A stretch of 64,000 bases of DNA from Hexactinellida sp. DTS-2022 (taxonomy: Eukaryota > Porifera > Hexactinellida). Position 1 is the stretch's first letter. Every line of letters starts with the position of its first letter. The translations under genes were made by a program, and so were the position numbers. A model generated the notes under the pieces. The model searched no databases, had not been told where the DNA came from, and saw nothing but the letters and a program-made list of their open reading frames with translations. Below, piece by piece: positions 45,745-57,500 of this stretch. The stretch lies in NCBI GenBank assembly GCA_028753945.1, contig JAPNXP010000016.1, positions 1,426,001 through 1,490,000 of the forward strand, given 5' to 3'.

Positions 45745-47286
45745 CAGGGCCGGATTACCGCATAGGCCAAGTAGGCCATGGCCTAGGGCCCCGCGCTTGT
45801 AGCGGCTCCGGGCGTATAGGTGAATTTTTAGAAAAATTATTAAAAATGAGGCTTCATGTATTGGGCAGATGGACTCATCGTGTCTAGCAAGGATGCTAAT
45901 ATTTATATTGGGTCCGTTATTATCGGATATAGTGGTACTCATTTTAATTTATAAATTGATATTGATGCATGCAAATTTCGACTATTTAGAAGGCAACCAA
46001 TTTCAATATATGTTTTTATAACATTGATATGATTGTACCTCATACAACCTTTATTTATTCATAGTTCACTCCCGCTAAGTTGTTTAAATACGTTTTTACT
46101 GTGCTGACTATACTATAGTATAGTGGCCCAGTTTGAAATCACTGCCTTTATTTTACTGTGCCGACTATACTATACTATAGTGGCCCAGTATTGAAATGAT
46201 TGCCTTTATTTTTACTGTACCGACTATACTATAGTATAGTGGCCCAGTATTGAAATCACTGCCTTTATTACTTATATTTATATTTTTTTCTCCGTAGACG
46301 GTGCCCTGGCCAGAGCTTTATAGATGATGAACTGAAACTTGGCATGTAGGTGCGAATGGACCGTTACGATTTTTGATTAACACATTTTGGACACATTTTT
46401 AACACCTTTCAAAATGTTATACAATGGATTGAATTATAATAAATAACATGAGGAATTTGTTGACTCAACTCAACACACCGTGGATAACATTGCTAAAATA
46501 GTTAACTATTAATATTATTAGTTATCTTTACATAATTAATGAAAGGCAATATACTCAAGATGGTTTAAGATAGAAACAAACTTCAAATTTATCAATCCTT
46601 CCTTTGTCCTGTAACAACTTGTTAGATGAGCCTAACTAAACACCTTGACGCGTTCATGACATGGCAAAAAAAATCCAAAATTGCAGCCTGTGCCGACAGC
46701 ATGTTCCTTTGGAGGCACTATCAATAAACCACCAACAAAATATAGTGCCACAAAAGGAACATGCGTCGGCACAGGCTGCAAATTTGGATCTTTTCAATGA
46801 GCACTTATTTGTAATAAGTATTATACCTTTTAAAATATATGTTGTGTTCTTTGAAGTTCTACACTGTTGGACTACTAATGTTGAGAACCTATTTCTAGAC
46901 AAAATATTACCTTGTATAGAAGTTAGATTGACATCTAAATTATTAAATGATATTTTTCGTTTAGAAACTTTGACTGGGTTGACATTTCGTGAATTATATT
47001 ATTAATGTGATCTGCATGTTTGATATTTATGTCTCGAAGTGGAAACGTATTATGTATAGTACATAATATAAGTTTAACTAGTTAGACATGCAGTCATCGC
47101 TTGGATATCATTGATGACTTAGCAAGAATAAAAGCTTGACAAAAGTTGATTTTATGGATATGTAATGATTCATGTATCTATGAAAATAATACATAATAAA
47201 TTTATTTTCATTAATATGTATTTAGTCTTAGGGGGCCCCCAAAAAATGTATGGTCTAGGGCCCCGCACAGTCGTAATCCGGCCCTG
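45745..47286. mobile_element. hAT-like element with perfect 8-bp target duplication
   Basis: Ends CAGGGCCGGATTACCGC and CGTAATCCGGCCCTG; GTGTCCAG lies on both sides (45737-45744, 47287-47294). The 1.54-kb interior has no transposase but includes three ~60-bp palindromic units (46130-46260, CTATACTATAGTATAG core) and a hairpin-satellite copy at 46662-46795. It is inserted in the reverse copy of the CAGGGACGT MITE. Confidence 0.85.
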
Positions 47287-47442
47287 GTGTCCAGGATCTT
47301 GACCAATGTACAGGGGAAAATTGGAGCCTCGTACAGGAATGGATCAGAGGAATACATAGATACAAAATGTTTACCAGACCCGGGGCGAGGATTTTACCAG
47401 GGTGTCTTTGCCCCCTGCCCCCCCGTGGCGACGTCCCTGGTG

Positions 47443-48270
47443 TGAAACAAAATCTACGATTGATGATGTGCATCTGTTCAAAGCGCCGCTTTATTTCCTC
47501 AGACAACCGGTCAACAACTTGCAGCATATCCTTTCGGAGCTCTTCCTGTAAAGTATATCCTTCATCATCAGCTGCTCACCGTATATTCTTTTTCTCTTCC
47601 TAATTCGCCGTGTTATGGATATATCGATTTCTTCACACTTGGTAGTCGCGTAAAACATGGCATCGTTAACTATTCGAGCTTGTGAATGAATCTTAACAAC
47701 TGTTTGATCTAAACCAAGTCCCTTTTTCTGAAGATGCATCTCAACATCATCCAGTTCAGGAATAATCTTTCCCCATATTCCAAGATAGCATAAAAATGGA
47801 AATGTGGTTATGCTTGCAATGACTATGCTCGCTTCTCCCCTAGTATGAGAATTCTCTTCCATTCCTGTCAGTTGTTCTAAAGCATCAATCACATTATCGA
47901 AATGGGAATAATGCACTTGTACTGCGTCATTCCTGGCACTCCAACGAGCTTGAACAATTCGTTTAGTACTTTCGGCATGTGCGCATTCATTATGCCCCAT
48001 CGATGAGTAATTAAGAAAATAATGAGTAAACTCTTTCAACTGTCCCAATGAAAGTGGTCGAGCTCACAGAAACTCCTGCTGCATGAAAACACCAGCTAGA
48101 TTGAAAGTATGATTGGCACATGCTACAAACTCAGCTTTTGGGTTCACATTTCGAATTTGTTGTTGTACACCTCTGTGTATTCAGGCATAGTTGCCGCATT
48201 GTCATACCATTCCCCACGTCAATCTTCAATTGGCAATCCATCATAGTTCAATTTTTGGAGAACCCTCTAG
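47443..48270 (-). pseudogene. hAT transposase (ZMYM/52-kDa-repressor-like), C-proximal fragment
   Basis: Minus-strand blocks GYDNAATM, CANHTFNLAGVF, then after a stop GQLKEFTHYF and TKRIVQARWSARNDAV, and finally, one frame away, LQVVDRLSEEIKRRFEQM. The blocks YDN, C..H..NL and RWSAR are hallmarks of ZMYM-type/DUF4371 hAT transposases. It is broken by an internal stop, a frameshift near 47530, and insertions at both ends. Confidence 0.75.
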
Positions 48271-48671
48271 CAGTGCTGCCAACCCTCCCGCTTTTTGATG
48301 TTTCCTCCCGCTCTCCCGCCTCCCCTATCAAACCTCCCGCTTTTTGGATGATTGTATATGTAAATATAGAATCTGAATTTTATAATTACAAGCAATATAT
48401 TTTAGAAGTCTTCACTTAATTAATTTACTCTAACCCCAGAAACATTTGTCTCTTTTTAAATACCATAATTCTGTATATTATCTTGTATTTCCAATTTTCC
48501 ATTCTGACACATCATTTAGGAAATTTTTATAACACATCGTTTAGGAAATTTTTATTTATTTATATATTTTATAATAATAATAAAATGCTCACTGCTACCT
48601 TATATATCAATATGAGAGGGTAGAAACTAATTGATAGGTAGAGAAATGTTTTATAATGCCTTTTATTCAGG

Positions 48672-49607
48672 TACGAGCCCTTCGGTCTCGGTCGCTTTGC
48701 AACAGATCGGTGCTACGCACCTGAAGTTAACGGCCGCTGTGCGGCCTTACTCCTCACATTTTCTACCATGGAAATGGTAGAAAGGGACGTTATGATTTTG
48801 ATTTTCATTAATTTGTTTACCTATTTGTGTCAACAACAACAAATATTCATATTAGAAAATTTAAACGCGAAATTCGTGATCAGCATACTTGTTTACCTAT
48901 AATATCCGTTGAAAGCTAACTTCTAGGTTTATTTTAAATTTTCATTTATTTGTTTACCTATTTGTGTAAACAACAACAACAACAAATACTAATATGAGAA
49001 ATTTAAAAACGCGAAATTCGTGTTCAGCATACTTGTTTACCTATCATAACATTTGGAAGTTAGTTTCTATCTCATATATAAATGCGGTTTTTATTCCCCC
49101 ATCACTTTAATACAGGGGTTTTCAACCTTTTGTACCATGCGACCCCTTTTACAGATGTGGAAATGCTCGCGACCCCACAATGTTAATGTGCAAGTTTTTA
49201 TTAATGTGTAATAAGTATTCCTATTGTTTAATCAAATCGATGCACCTCAAAGTTTCAAGCAAATTCTGACAATTATGAAATAATTACAAGGCTATATAAT
49301 TAAAAATAATCGCGAATCCCAGAAAGCTCATTGCGTAAATATTGCATGTACATTTCACATGCAGCACTGCATGTTTAAGTACATGCACAATGTTCACACA
49401 TTAAAGCATTTCAATGTAGATAATTTAAATAAGTTTTGACTTATATCTCGGTAGATTTCAACGATTTTATATAAATTTTCCGGAACTTTACGCGATCCCC
49501 CTATAAAGCCTTCGCGACCCCCTTGGGGGTCGCGCCCCCCAGGTTGAAAACCCATGCTTTAATACAATCCGGACAAACAAACAACAATCGAGATTTAATA
49601 ATATAGA
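48672..49607 (-). repeat. TC-type repeat, reverse copy with internal insertion
   Basis: On the minus strand it begins TCTATATTATTAAATCTCG and ends GACCGAGACCGAAGGGCTCG. Inside are repeated segments with TTGTTTACCTATTTGTGT plus (CAA)n, as at the right end of the window. Confidence 0.6.
49113..49556. mobile_element. hAT-like MITE with perfect 8-bp target duplication
   Basis: Ends CAGGGGTTTTCAACCTTT and AGGTTGAAAACCCATG; CTTTAATA flanks both sides (49105-49112, 49557-49564). Innermost level of the nest. Confidence 0.88.
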
Positions 49608-49779
49608 TTCTTGCTAATTTAACTAAAATACTGACCTCCCGCTTTTAGAGTATCAACCTCCCGATTTCTGATGAAAATCCCACCACAGGTCCCACTTTTG
49701 GGATATTTTAGGTTGGCAGCACTGCCTCTAGTTACGCTACTGATAACATCGACGATGCGATGTAGAACATTGATCCATT

Positions 49780-49960
49780 TCTTTTTTTCAGCCCCCTATT
49801 TCCTTCTGTAGATCCTATCCAAAGTTTGGTCCTTGTCTAAATGCATTGCTATTTCTTTCCACTTGTCAAAAGCTAATTGGTGCTCGCTGCTTCTTTCATG
49901 CTCCACGACTTTAGGATTAAGTTTCCACAGGTTTTAAACACTTTAATTAATTACAAAATC
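49780..49960 (-). pseudogene. hAT transposase relic, middle fragment
   Basis: The minus strand reads KLNPKVVEHERSSEHQLAFD, KWKEIAMHLDKDQTLD and RIYRRK, matching the H..S..H and W..l....tiD region that precedes the C-proximal blocks at 47443-48270. The element at 48271-49724 separates the two. Confidence 0.65.
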
Positions 49961-50078
49961 ACTTTGTGTTTGGTTCAATAATCGAGTTCTGTTATGAGAT
50001 GAGGCTACGACTTGTATGCAATGTATGGAGACTAATCGTCCATACTCCATAGGCCCCAACTCATAGGGATGTTTGTGT

Positions 50079-50109
50079 GTGGTTTCGTCCCATCTCAGGG
50101 ACTCATCAG
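50079..50109 (-). ncRNA. Hammerhead core, left arm, probably incomplete
   Basis: The minus strand has CTGATGAG, TCCC, TGAGAT, GGGA, CGAAA and CCAC exactly as in the right arm, but the 5' strand with the GUC cleavage site and stem I is not found next to it; a hAT MITE inserted about 20 bp upstream. Confidence 0.55.
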
Positions 50110-50129
50110 TAGTTAGAGGTAGCGTAGAG

Positions 50130-50714
50130 CAGGGTTGGGTTCAATTATAATTGTAATTGTAATTGTAATTGTAATTGTAATTGTAATTGAAAAACACAAA
50201 TCCCTATAATTGTAATTGTAATTGTAATTGAAATACACAAATCACTATAATTGTAATTGTAATTGAAATACACAAATCCCTATAATTGTAATTGTAATTG
50301 TAACTGTAATTATAAAGCACCAATCCATTTTGGAAATTTTGATTGTAATAATTTGTTCTTAAAAGCAGAGCGAAAAATTGTCGATTACACGTTTTCTAGT
50401 GATAACTTATTTATTAATATAAATTATTAGACAGCAGTATGGCTTAGCTTGACATTTTTGCTAGACTTCTAATAATGGGTTAATTTAACATGAATAAATA
50501 GCTTCTCTTTGTAATCATGAGGTATATACGTAATATTGAGCATTCAGTACTCAGCCATGATGCCATCTACAGACTCATAGGATTGGGTTCAATTATAATT
50601 GTAATAATAATTGGAAAACACAAATCCTTATAATTGTAATTGTAGTTGAAATTCTAAGGATAGCGTAATTGTAATTGTAATTGTAATTGAAAATTATAAT
50701 TGAACCCAACCCTG
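50130..50714. mobile_element. hAT MITE with (AATTGT)n interior, copy 2
   Basis: Inverted ends CAGGGTTGGGTTCAATTATA, perfect target duplication GCGTAGAG (50122-50129, 50715-50722). The core is the reverse of that at 19613-20267. It sits inside the hammerhead element. Confidence 0.9.
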
Positions 50715-50953
50715 GCGTAGAGCTCTAGCTGTGTGTGCCGCGACGGCGCGACCCCAGTCGTTCTCGGACGTGTGGGTACACACCTATTCGGAAGTACTCT
50801 AGAGGTAACGTAGAGCTCTAGGGAAGTACAAATAGACTGGTGAGAGGATGTGACGGTTAGCAAGATCGGCTAACCGTTAGTGAGCTAAATGTTATGGTGC
50901 GCGCTACGCTTGCACTGCTCATGGACGTAGGGTCCGGAGGCGGTGAGCGTAAG

Positions 50954-51003
50954 GTGGTCGAAGGTTACCCTCCTGATGAGTCCCTGAGATGGGACGAAAC
51001 CAC
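50954..51003 (+). ncRNA. Hammerhead ribozyme, type III layout
   Basis: Stem III GTGG (50954-50957) pairs with CCAC (51000-51003); the cleavage triplet is GTC with the cut after C50959. Stem I is GAAGG/CCCTC with one A-C mismatch and a TTA loop. The core CTGATGA is at 50973, stem II is TCCC/GGGA-type with loop TGAGAT, and CGAAA is at 50995-50999. All conserved core bases are present. Only the short stem I, which lacks room for loop-loop contacts, argues for weak activity. Confidence 0.82.
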
Positions 51004-51573
51004 ACACATAACATCCCTATGAGTTGGGGGCCTATGGACGATTAGTCTCCATACAAGTCGTGGCCTCATCTCATAACAGTTCCAGAAAAAAATCTATAAC
51101 AGAAACAGTGGAGACATCCATTAATTTTGGAATACAACATCCATGATCTGCATACTTTCCAACCTATACCAAGTCTTTGGTTGGACGGAGGAATGAATTT
51201 TGGCGGGACTAAGGAAGTTTGGCGGGACAAAGAACATTAGTACATAAATAAGTGAAGTATTGGCTTTTAGATGAATAGCTATTAGATGTACGTGTACGCA
51301 GGGGCGTCAGGTTGACCAAAAAATCTGGGGGGACCGTTGTACTAGTTCATTCAATATGTCAAATACACAAATTGAAATGAATAGTAATATCAATTATATT
51401 TTGATTCCTTCCATGTCTGCATTTCGTAATTGATCTTATATAGAATCCATAATTTCATGTTATTTCTTAATTGAACAATTAAAGGGTCTATAGTGCTAAT
51501 AATATACACTGAATATGTTTCCAACCATAAATACAAAGTCAAGATTCTAGAAATTCAATAAATTATAGATCTA

Positions 51574-54500
51574 AAAAAATCCAAAATTGCAGCTGTGCCG
51601 ACGCATGTTCCTTTGGTGGCACTATATTTTGGTGGTGGCTTATTGATAGTGCCTCCAATGGAACATGCTGTCGGCACAGCTGCAATTTTGGATTTTTTTT
51701 CCGCCATGTCATCATCACTATGAAGGTGTTAAATTATTTCAAAAAGGTGTTTCTGTAGGCAACGACCCTTAGTGAGTTGTAAATTTCGTTTATGCTCACT
51801 TCATTTCAAAGATATTCAAGTTTCAGTAGAATATAATAGCTGATGACTCAGCATTATTTATGTGAGCTCTGGGTCATCACCCAAAACGAACCGACCCATT
51901 TGAATTATATAATTCACAAAATTGTGAAAACACATTTTTTTTACGATGTCATCATCACCTCAAGGTGTCAAGACCCACTTTTATAGGTGTTACGTGGCAT
52001 GAGGATCAATTGATAAATTGGAAGTTTGTTTCTATCTTATTTGATTTCTGAGATTTAGGATATTTAATTAATTAGTATAAATAATAATTAATATTATTTA
52101 TTATTTAACACCAATTTCAATGTCAACTTACAATTATTAAGTTTAATTATTTTGTCATAAATAATTAATTAATTAATTTGGCTATCAAATTTCAATTCCA
52201 CACACTCGATAACCCCTAATAAACAAATTGGGAGCATCTATATAAGTCATATACTGACTTAATTAATGATTATTAATTACGTCAGTATATTAACAGAGTA
52301 AGAGTATTCTTGCAGAAGGAAATATAATCACATAATCTGTCGTTGTTATGGAATGTAGAATCTTAGTTTTCAATTGGAAAATAGAAGCCTACTCGATCTC
52401 ACAAGTTGAATCAATATAATAATAACGAGTTGAAACAATAGAATTAGATTTAACACTTTCAATTGTACTGAAGTGTTAGTAAACAAAGGAAACTTGCAAC
52501 TCAATTGTGGCACAAACGAAGTACAATTTGAAAATTCGTGCACTGTGAAAAGGTGTAGAATTTAATTCTCTATCGAATGCATATAATTTGAATATTCGGG
52601 TACTATTTATTGTTCCTGTTTCAATATTAAACAGGTGCAAAAATGTGTCCAAAAAAATGTAATAAAAAATCGTGACCCCAGGTGCACATATGTAACCCAT
52701 GAGACACCTGTCCTGAAAATTTCAGTTCTTAGTAATTACAACTCTGTTCTGTGGAGACAATACGGACCAATAATAATAATAATAAAAATCCAAAATTGCA
52801 GCTGTGCCGACGCATGTTCCTTTGGTGGCACTATATTTTGGTGGTGGTTTATTGATAGTGCCTCCAATGGAACATGCTGTCGGCACAGCTGCAATTTTGG
52901 ATTTTTTTTTCGCCATGTCATCATCACTATGAAGGTGTTAAATTATTTCAAAAGGGTGTTACAGAAGGCATCGACCCTTAGAGTGGTGGAAGTTTCCATT
53001 TAGTTCACTTAATTTTAGAGATATTCAAGTTTGAGTAGAATATAATAGCTGATGACTCAGCATTTTTTATGTGAGTGTTGGGTCATCACCCAACATCAAC
53101 TAACCTATTTTAAATATCGAATTAACAAAATTGTAAAAACACATTTTTTTGACGATGTCATCATCACCTCAAGGTGTCAAGACCCATTTGTAGAGGTGTT
53201 ACGTGGCACAAGGATCAATTGATACATTGGAAGTTTGTTTCTACCTTATTTGATTTCTGAGATTTCTGATATTTAATTAATTAGTATAAATAATAATTAA
53301 TATTATTTATAATTTAACACCAATTTCAATGTCAACTTACAATTATTAAGTTTAATTATTTTGTCATAAATAATTAATTAATTAATTTGGCTATCAAATT
53401 TCAATTCCACACACTCGATAACCCCTAATAAACAAATTGGGAGCATCTATATAAGTCATATACTGACTTAATTAATTATTATTAATTACGTCAGTATATT
53501 AACAGTGCAAGAGTATTCTTGCAGAAGGAAATATAATCACATAATCTGTCGTTGTTATGGAATGTAGAATCTTAGTTTTCAATTGGAAAATAGAAGCCTA
53601 CTCGATCTCACAAGTTGAATCAATATAATAATAACGAGTTGAAACAATAGAATTAGATTTAACACTTTCAATTGAACTGAAGTGTTAGTAAACAAAGGAA
53701 ACTTGCAACTCAATTGTGGCACAAACTAAGTACAATTTGAAAATTCGTGCACTGTGAAAAGGTGTAGAATTTAATTCTCTATCGAATGCATATAAATAGA
53801 ATATTCGCGCACTATTTATTGTTCTTTTTCTAATATTAAACAGGTGCAAAAATGTGTCCAAAAAAATGTAATAAAAAATTGTAACCCCAGGTGCACATCT
53901 GTAACTCATGAGACACATAACCTGAAAATTTCAGTTATTAGTTACTAAAACTCTGTTCTGTGGAGGATCTACGGACCAATAAAAAATCCAAAATTGCAGC
54001 CTGTGCCGACGCATGTTCCTTTGGTGGCACTATATTTTGGTGGTGGTTTATTGATAGTGCCTCCAAAGGAACATGCTGTCGGCACAAGCTGCAATTTTGG
54101 ATTTTTTTTCGCCTAGTCATCATCACTATGAAGGTGTTAAATTATTTCAGAAAGGTGTTTCAGTAGGCAACGACCCTTAGAGTGGTGGAAGTTTCCATTT
54201 AGCTCACTTCATTTGAGAGATATTCAAGTTTCAGTAGAATATAATCTGTGATGACCCAGCATTTTTTATGTGCGTATTGGGTGTTTACCCAACTCCAACC
54301 AACCCATGCGAATTATTTAATTCACAAAATTGTAAAAATACATTTTTTTGACGATGTCATAATCACCTCAAGGTGTCAAGACCCACTTGTATAGGTGGTA
54401 CGTGCCATAAGGACCAATTGATAAATTTAAAGTTTGTTTCTATCTTATATCATTTCTGAGATTAATGAAATTTAGATAATTAGTATAAATATTTAATTAA

Positions 54501-57500
54501 TCTATTAATAATTTAACACCAATAGTAGGTACATCAAAATAAATGAAGTTCAATTATTTGCAATAATTATTAATTTAAATTAAATTTAATTATCATATAT
54601 GAATTCAGCGCACTCGATAACGCCAATAATCTTTTTGGAACCGTCTCAATACGTTAAACACAGAGCGAATTAATTAGAATTAAATATGTTATGTATCCAT
54701 TGTGCAAGAATATTCTAAGCAGAAATAAATATAATCAAATAATCTGTCGTTGTTATGGAATGTAGAATCTTAGTTTTCTATTAGAAAATAGAAGCCTACT
54801 CGATCTCACAAGTTGAATCAATATAATAATAACGAGTTGAAACAATAGAATTAGATTTAACACTTCAATTGAACTGAAGTGTTAGTAAACAAAGGGATTT
54901 TGCAACTCAATTGTGGCACAAACGAAGCGCAATTTGAAAATTCGTGCACTGTGAAAAGGTGTAGAATTTAATTCTCTATCGAATGCATATAAATTAAATA
55001 TTCTCGCACTATTTAATGTTATTTTTCCAATATTAAACAGGTGCAAAAATGTGTCCAAAAAAATGTAATAAAAATCGTGACCCCAGGTGCACATCTGTAA
55101 CTCATGAGACACATATCCTGAAAATTTCAGTTCTTAGTTACTAAAACTCTGTTCTGTGGAGGATCTACGGACCAATAATAAAAAAATCCAAAATTGCATC
55201 CTGTGCCGACGCATGTTCCTTGGGTGGCACTATATTTTGTTGGTGGTTTATTGATAGTGCCTCCAATGGAACATGCTGTCGGCACAGGATGCAATTTTGG
55301 ATTTTTTTTTCGCCAAGTCATCATCACTATAAAGGTGTTAAATCATTTCAAAAAGGTGTTACAGAAGGCATCGACCCTTAGAGTGGTGGAAGTTTCGTTT
55401 TAGTTCACTTCCTTTTAGCGATATTCAAGTTTGAGTAGAATATAACAACTGATGACTCAGCATTTTTTATGTGAGTGTTGGGTCATCACCCAACATGAAC
55501 TAACCCATTTTTAATATCGAATTAACAAAAGTGTAAAAACACATTTTTTTAACGATGTCATCATCACCTCAAGGTGTCAAGACCCACTTGTATAGGTGGC
55601 ACGTGCCATAAGGACCAATTGATAATTTGAAAGTTTGTTTCTATCTTCTATGATCTCTGAGATTTATGATATTTAATTAATTAGTATAAATAATTATTAA
55701 TAATATTTATAATTTAACACCAATTTCAATGTCAACTTATATTTATTAAGTTTAATTATTTTGTCATAAATAATTAATTAATTAATTTGGCTATCAAATT
55801 TCAATTCCGCACACTCGATAACCCCTAATAAACAAATTGGGAGCATCTATATAAGTCATATACTGACTTAATTAATTATTATTAATTACGTCAGTATATT
55901 AACAGTGTAAGAGTATTCTTCCAGAAGGAAATATAATCACATAATCTGTCGTTGTTATGGAATGTAGAATCTTAGTTTTCAATTGGAAAATAGAAGCCTA
56001 CTCGATCTCACAAGTTGAATCAATATAATAATAACGAGTTGAAACAATAGAATTAGATTTAACACTTTCAATTGAACTGAAGTGTTAGTAAACAAAGGAA
56101 ACTTGCAACTCAATTGTGGCACAAACTAAGTACAATTTGAAAATTCGTGCACTGTGAAAAGGTGTAGAATTATATTCTCTATCGAATGCATATAAATTTA
56201 ATTTTCGGGTACTATTTATTGTTCCTGTTTCAATATTAAACAGGTGCAAAAATGTGTCCAAAAAAATGTAATAAAAAATCGTGACCCCAGGTGCACATCT
56301 GTAACCCATGAGACACTTGTCCTGAAAATTTCAGTTCTTAGTTAATTAAACTCTGTTCTGTGGAGAGGATACGGAAGGATAATAATAATAATAAAATCCA
56401 AAATTGCAGCCTGTGCCGACGCATGTTCCTTTGGTGGCACTATATTTTGGTGGTGGTTTATTGATAGTGCCTCCAAAGGAACATGCTGTCGGCACAGGCT
56501 GCAAATTTGGATTTTTTTTTCGCCATGTCATCATCACTATGAAGGTGTTAAATTATTTCAAAAAGGTATTTCAGAAGGCATCGACCCTTAGAGTGGTGGA
56601 AGTTTCCATTTAGCTCGCTTCATTTTAGAGATATTCAAGTTTGAGTAGAATACAATAGCTGATGACTCAGCATTTTTTATGTGAGTGTTGGGTCATCACC
56701 CAACATCAACTAACCCATTTTAAATATCGAATTAACAAAATTGTAAAAACACATTTTTTTGACGATGTCATCATCACCTCAAGGTGTCAAGACCCATTTG
56801 TAGAGGTGTTACGTGGCATAAGGATCAATTGATAAATTGGAAGTTTGTTTCTACCTTATTTGATTTCTGAGATTTATGATATTTAATTAATTAGTATAAA
56901 TAATTATTAATATTATTTATAATTTAACACCAATTTCAATGTCAACTTACAATTATTAAGTTTAATTATTTTGTCATAAATAATTAATTAATTAATTTGG
57001 CTATCAAATTTCAATTCCACACACTCGATAACCCCTAATAAACAAATTGGGAGCATCTATATAAGTCATATACTGACTTAATTAATTATTATTAATTACG
57101 TCAGTATATTAACAGTGTAAGAGTATTCTTGCAGAAGGAAATATAATCACATAATCTGTCGTTGTTATGGAATGTAGAATCTTAGTTTTAAATTGGAAAA
57201 TAGAAGCCTACTCGATCTCACAAGTTGAATCAATATGATAATAACGAGTTGAAACAATAGAATTAGATTTAACACTTTCAATTGTACTGAAGTGTTAGTA
57301 AACAAAGGAAACTTGCAACTCAATTGTGGCACAAACTAAGTACAATTTGAAAATTCGTGCACTATGAAAAGGTGTAGAATTTAATTCTCTATCGAATGCA
57401 TATAAATTTAATTTTCGGGTACTATTTATTGTTCCTGTTTCAATATTAAACAGGTGCAAAAATGTGTCCAAAAAAATGTGATAAAAAATCGTGACCCCAG

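Larger units (their letters stand above)
48271..49724. mobile_element. hAT-like MITE (CAGTGCTGCCAACC) carrying two nested insertions
   Basis: Inverted ends CAGTGCTGCCAACCCTCCCG and GGTTGGCAGCACTG, with CCTCTAG directly outside both. It splits the hAT transposase relic. It contains the TC-type repeat at 48672-49607, which itself contains the 444-bp element at 49113-49556. Confidence 0.78.
49990..51080. mobile_element. Hammerhead-bearing inverted-repeat element (retrozyme/Penelope-like end)
   Basis: Inverted arms of about 120 bp: TGTTATGAGATGAGGC at the left and GCCTCATCTCATAAC at the right, each containing a hammerhead core. The spacer holds the hAT MITE (50130-50714) and about 240 bp of moderately GC-rich unique sequence. 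Hammerheads at inverted ends are known for Penelope-like elements and for small retrozymes; no reverse transcriptase is present here, so it would be non-autonomous. Confidence 0.6.

Noticed and set aside
46661..47005. 114-codon plus-strand frame
   Set aside because: Begins inside a satellite hairpin copy and runs into AT-rich sequence of a hAT-like element.
47221..47440. LTR retrotransposon ends near GGGGGCCCCC
   Set aside because: The sequence is the end of hAT-like MITEs with 8-bp duplications; no tRNA primer site or TG...CA long repeats.
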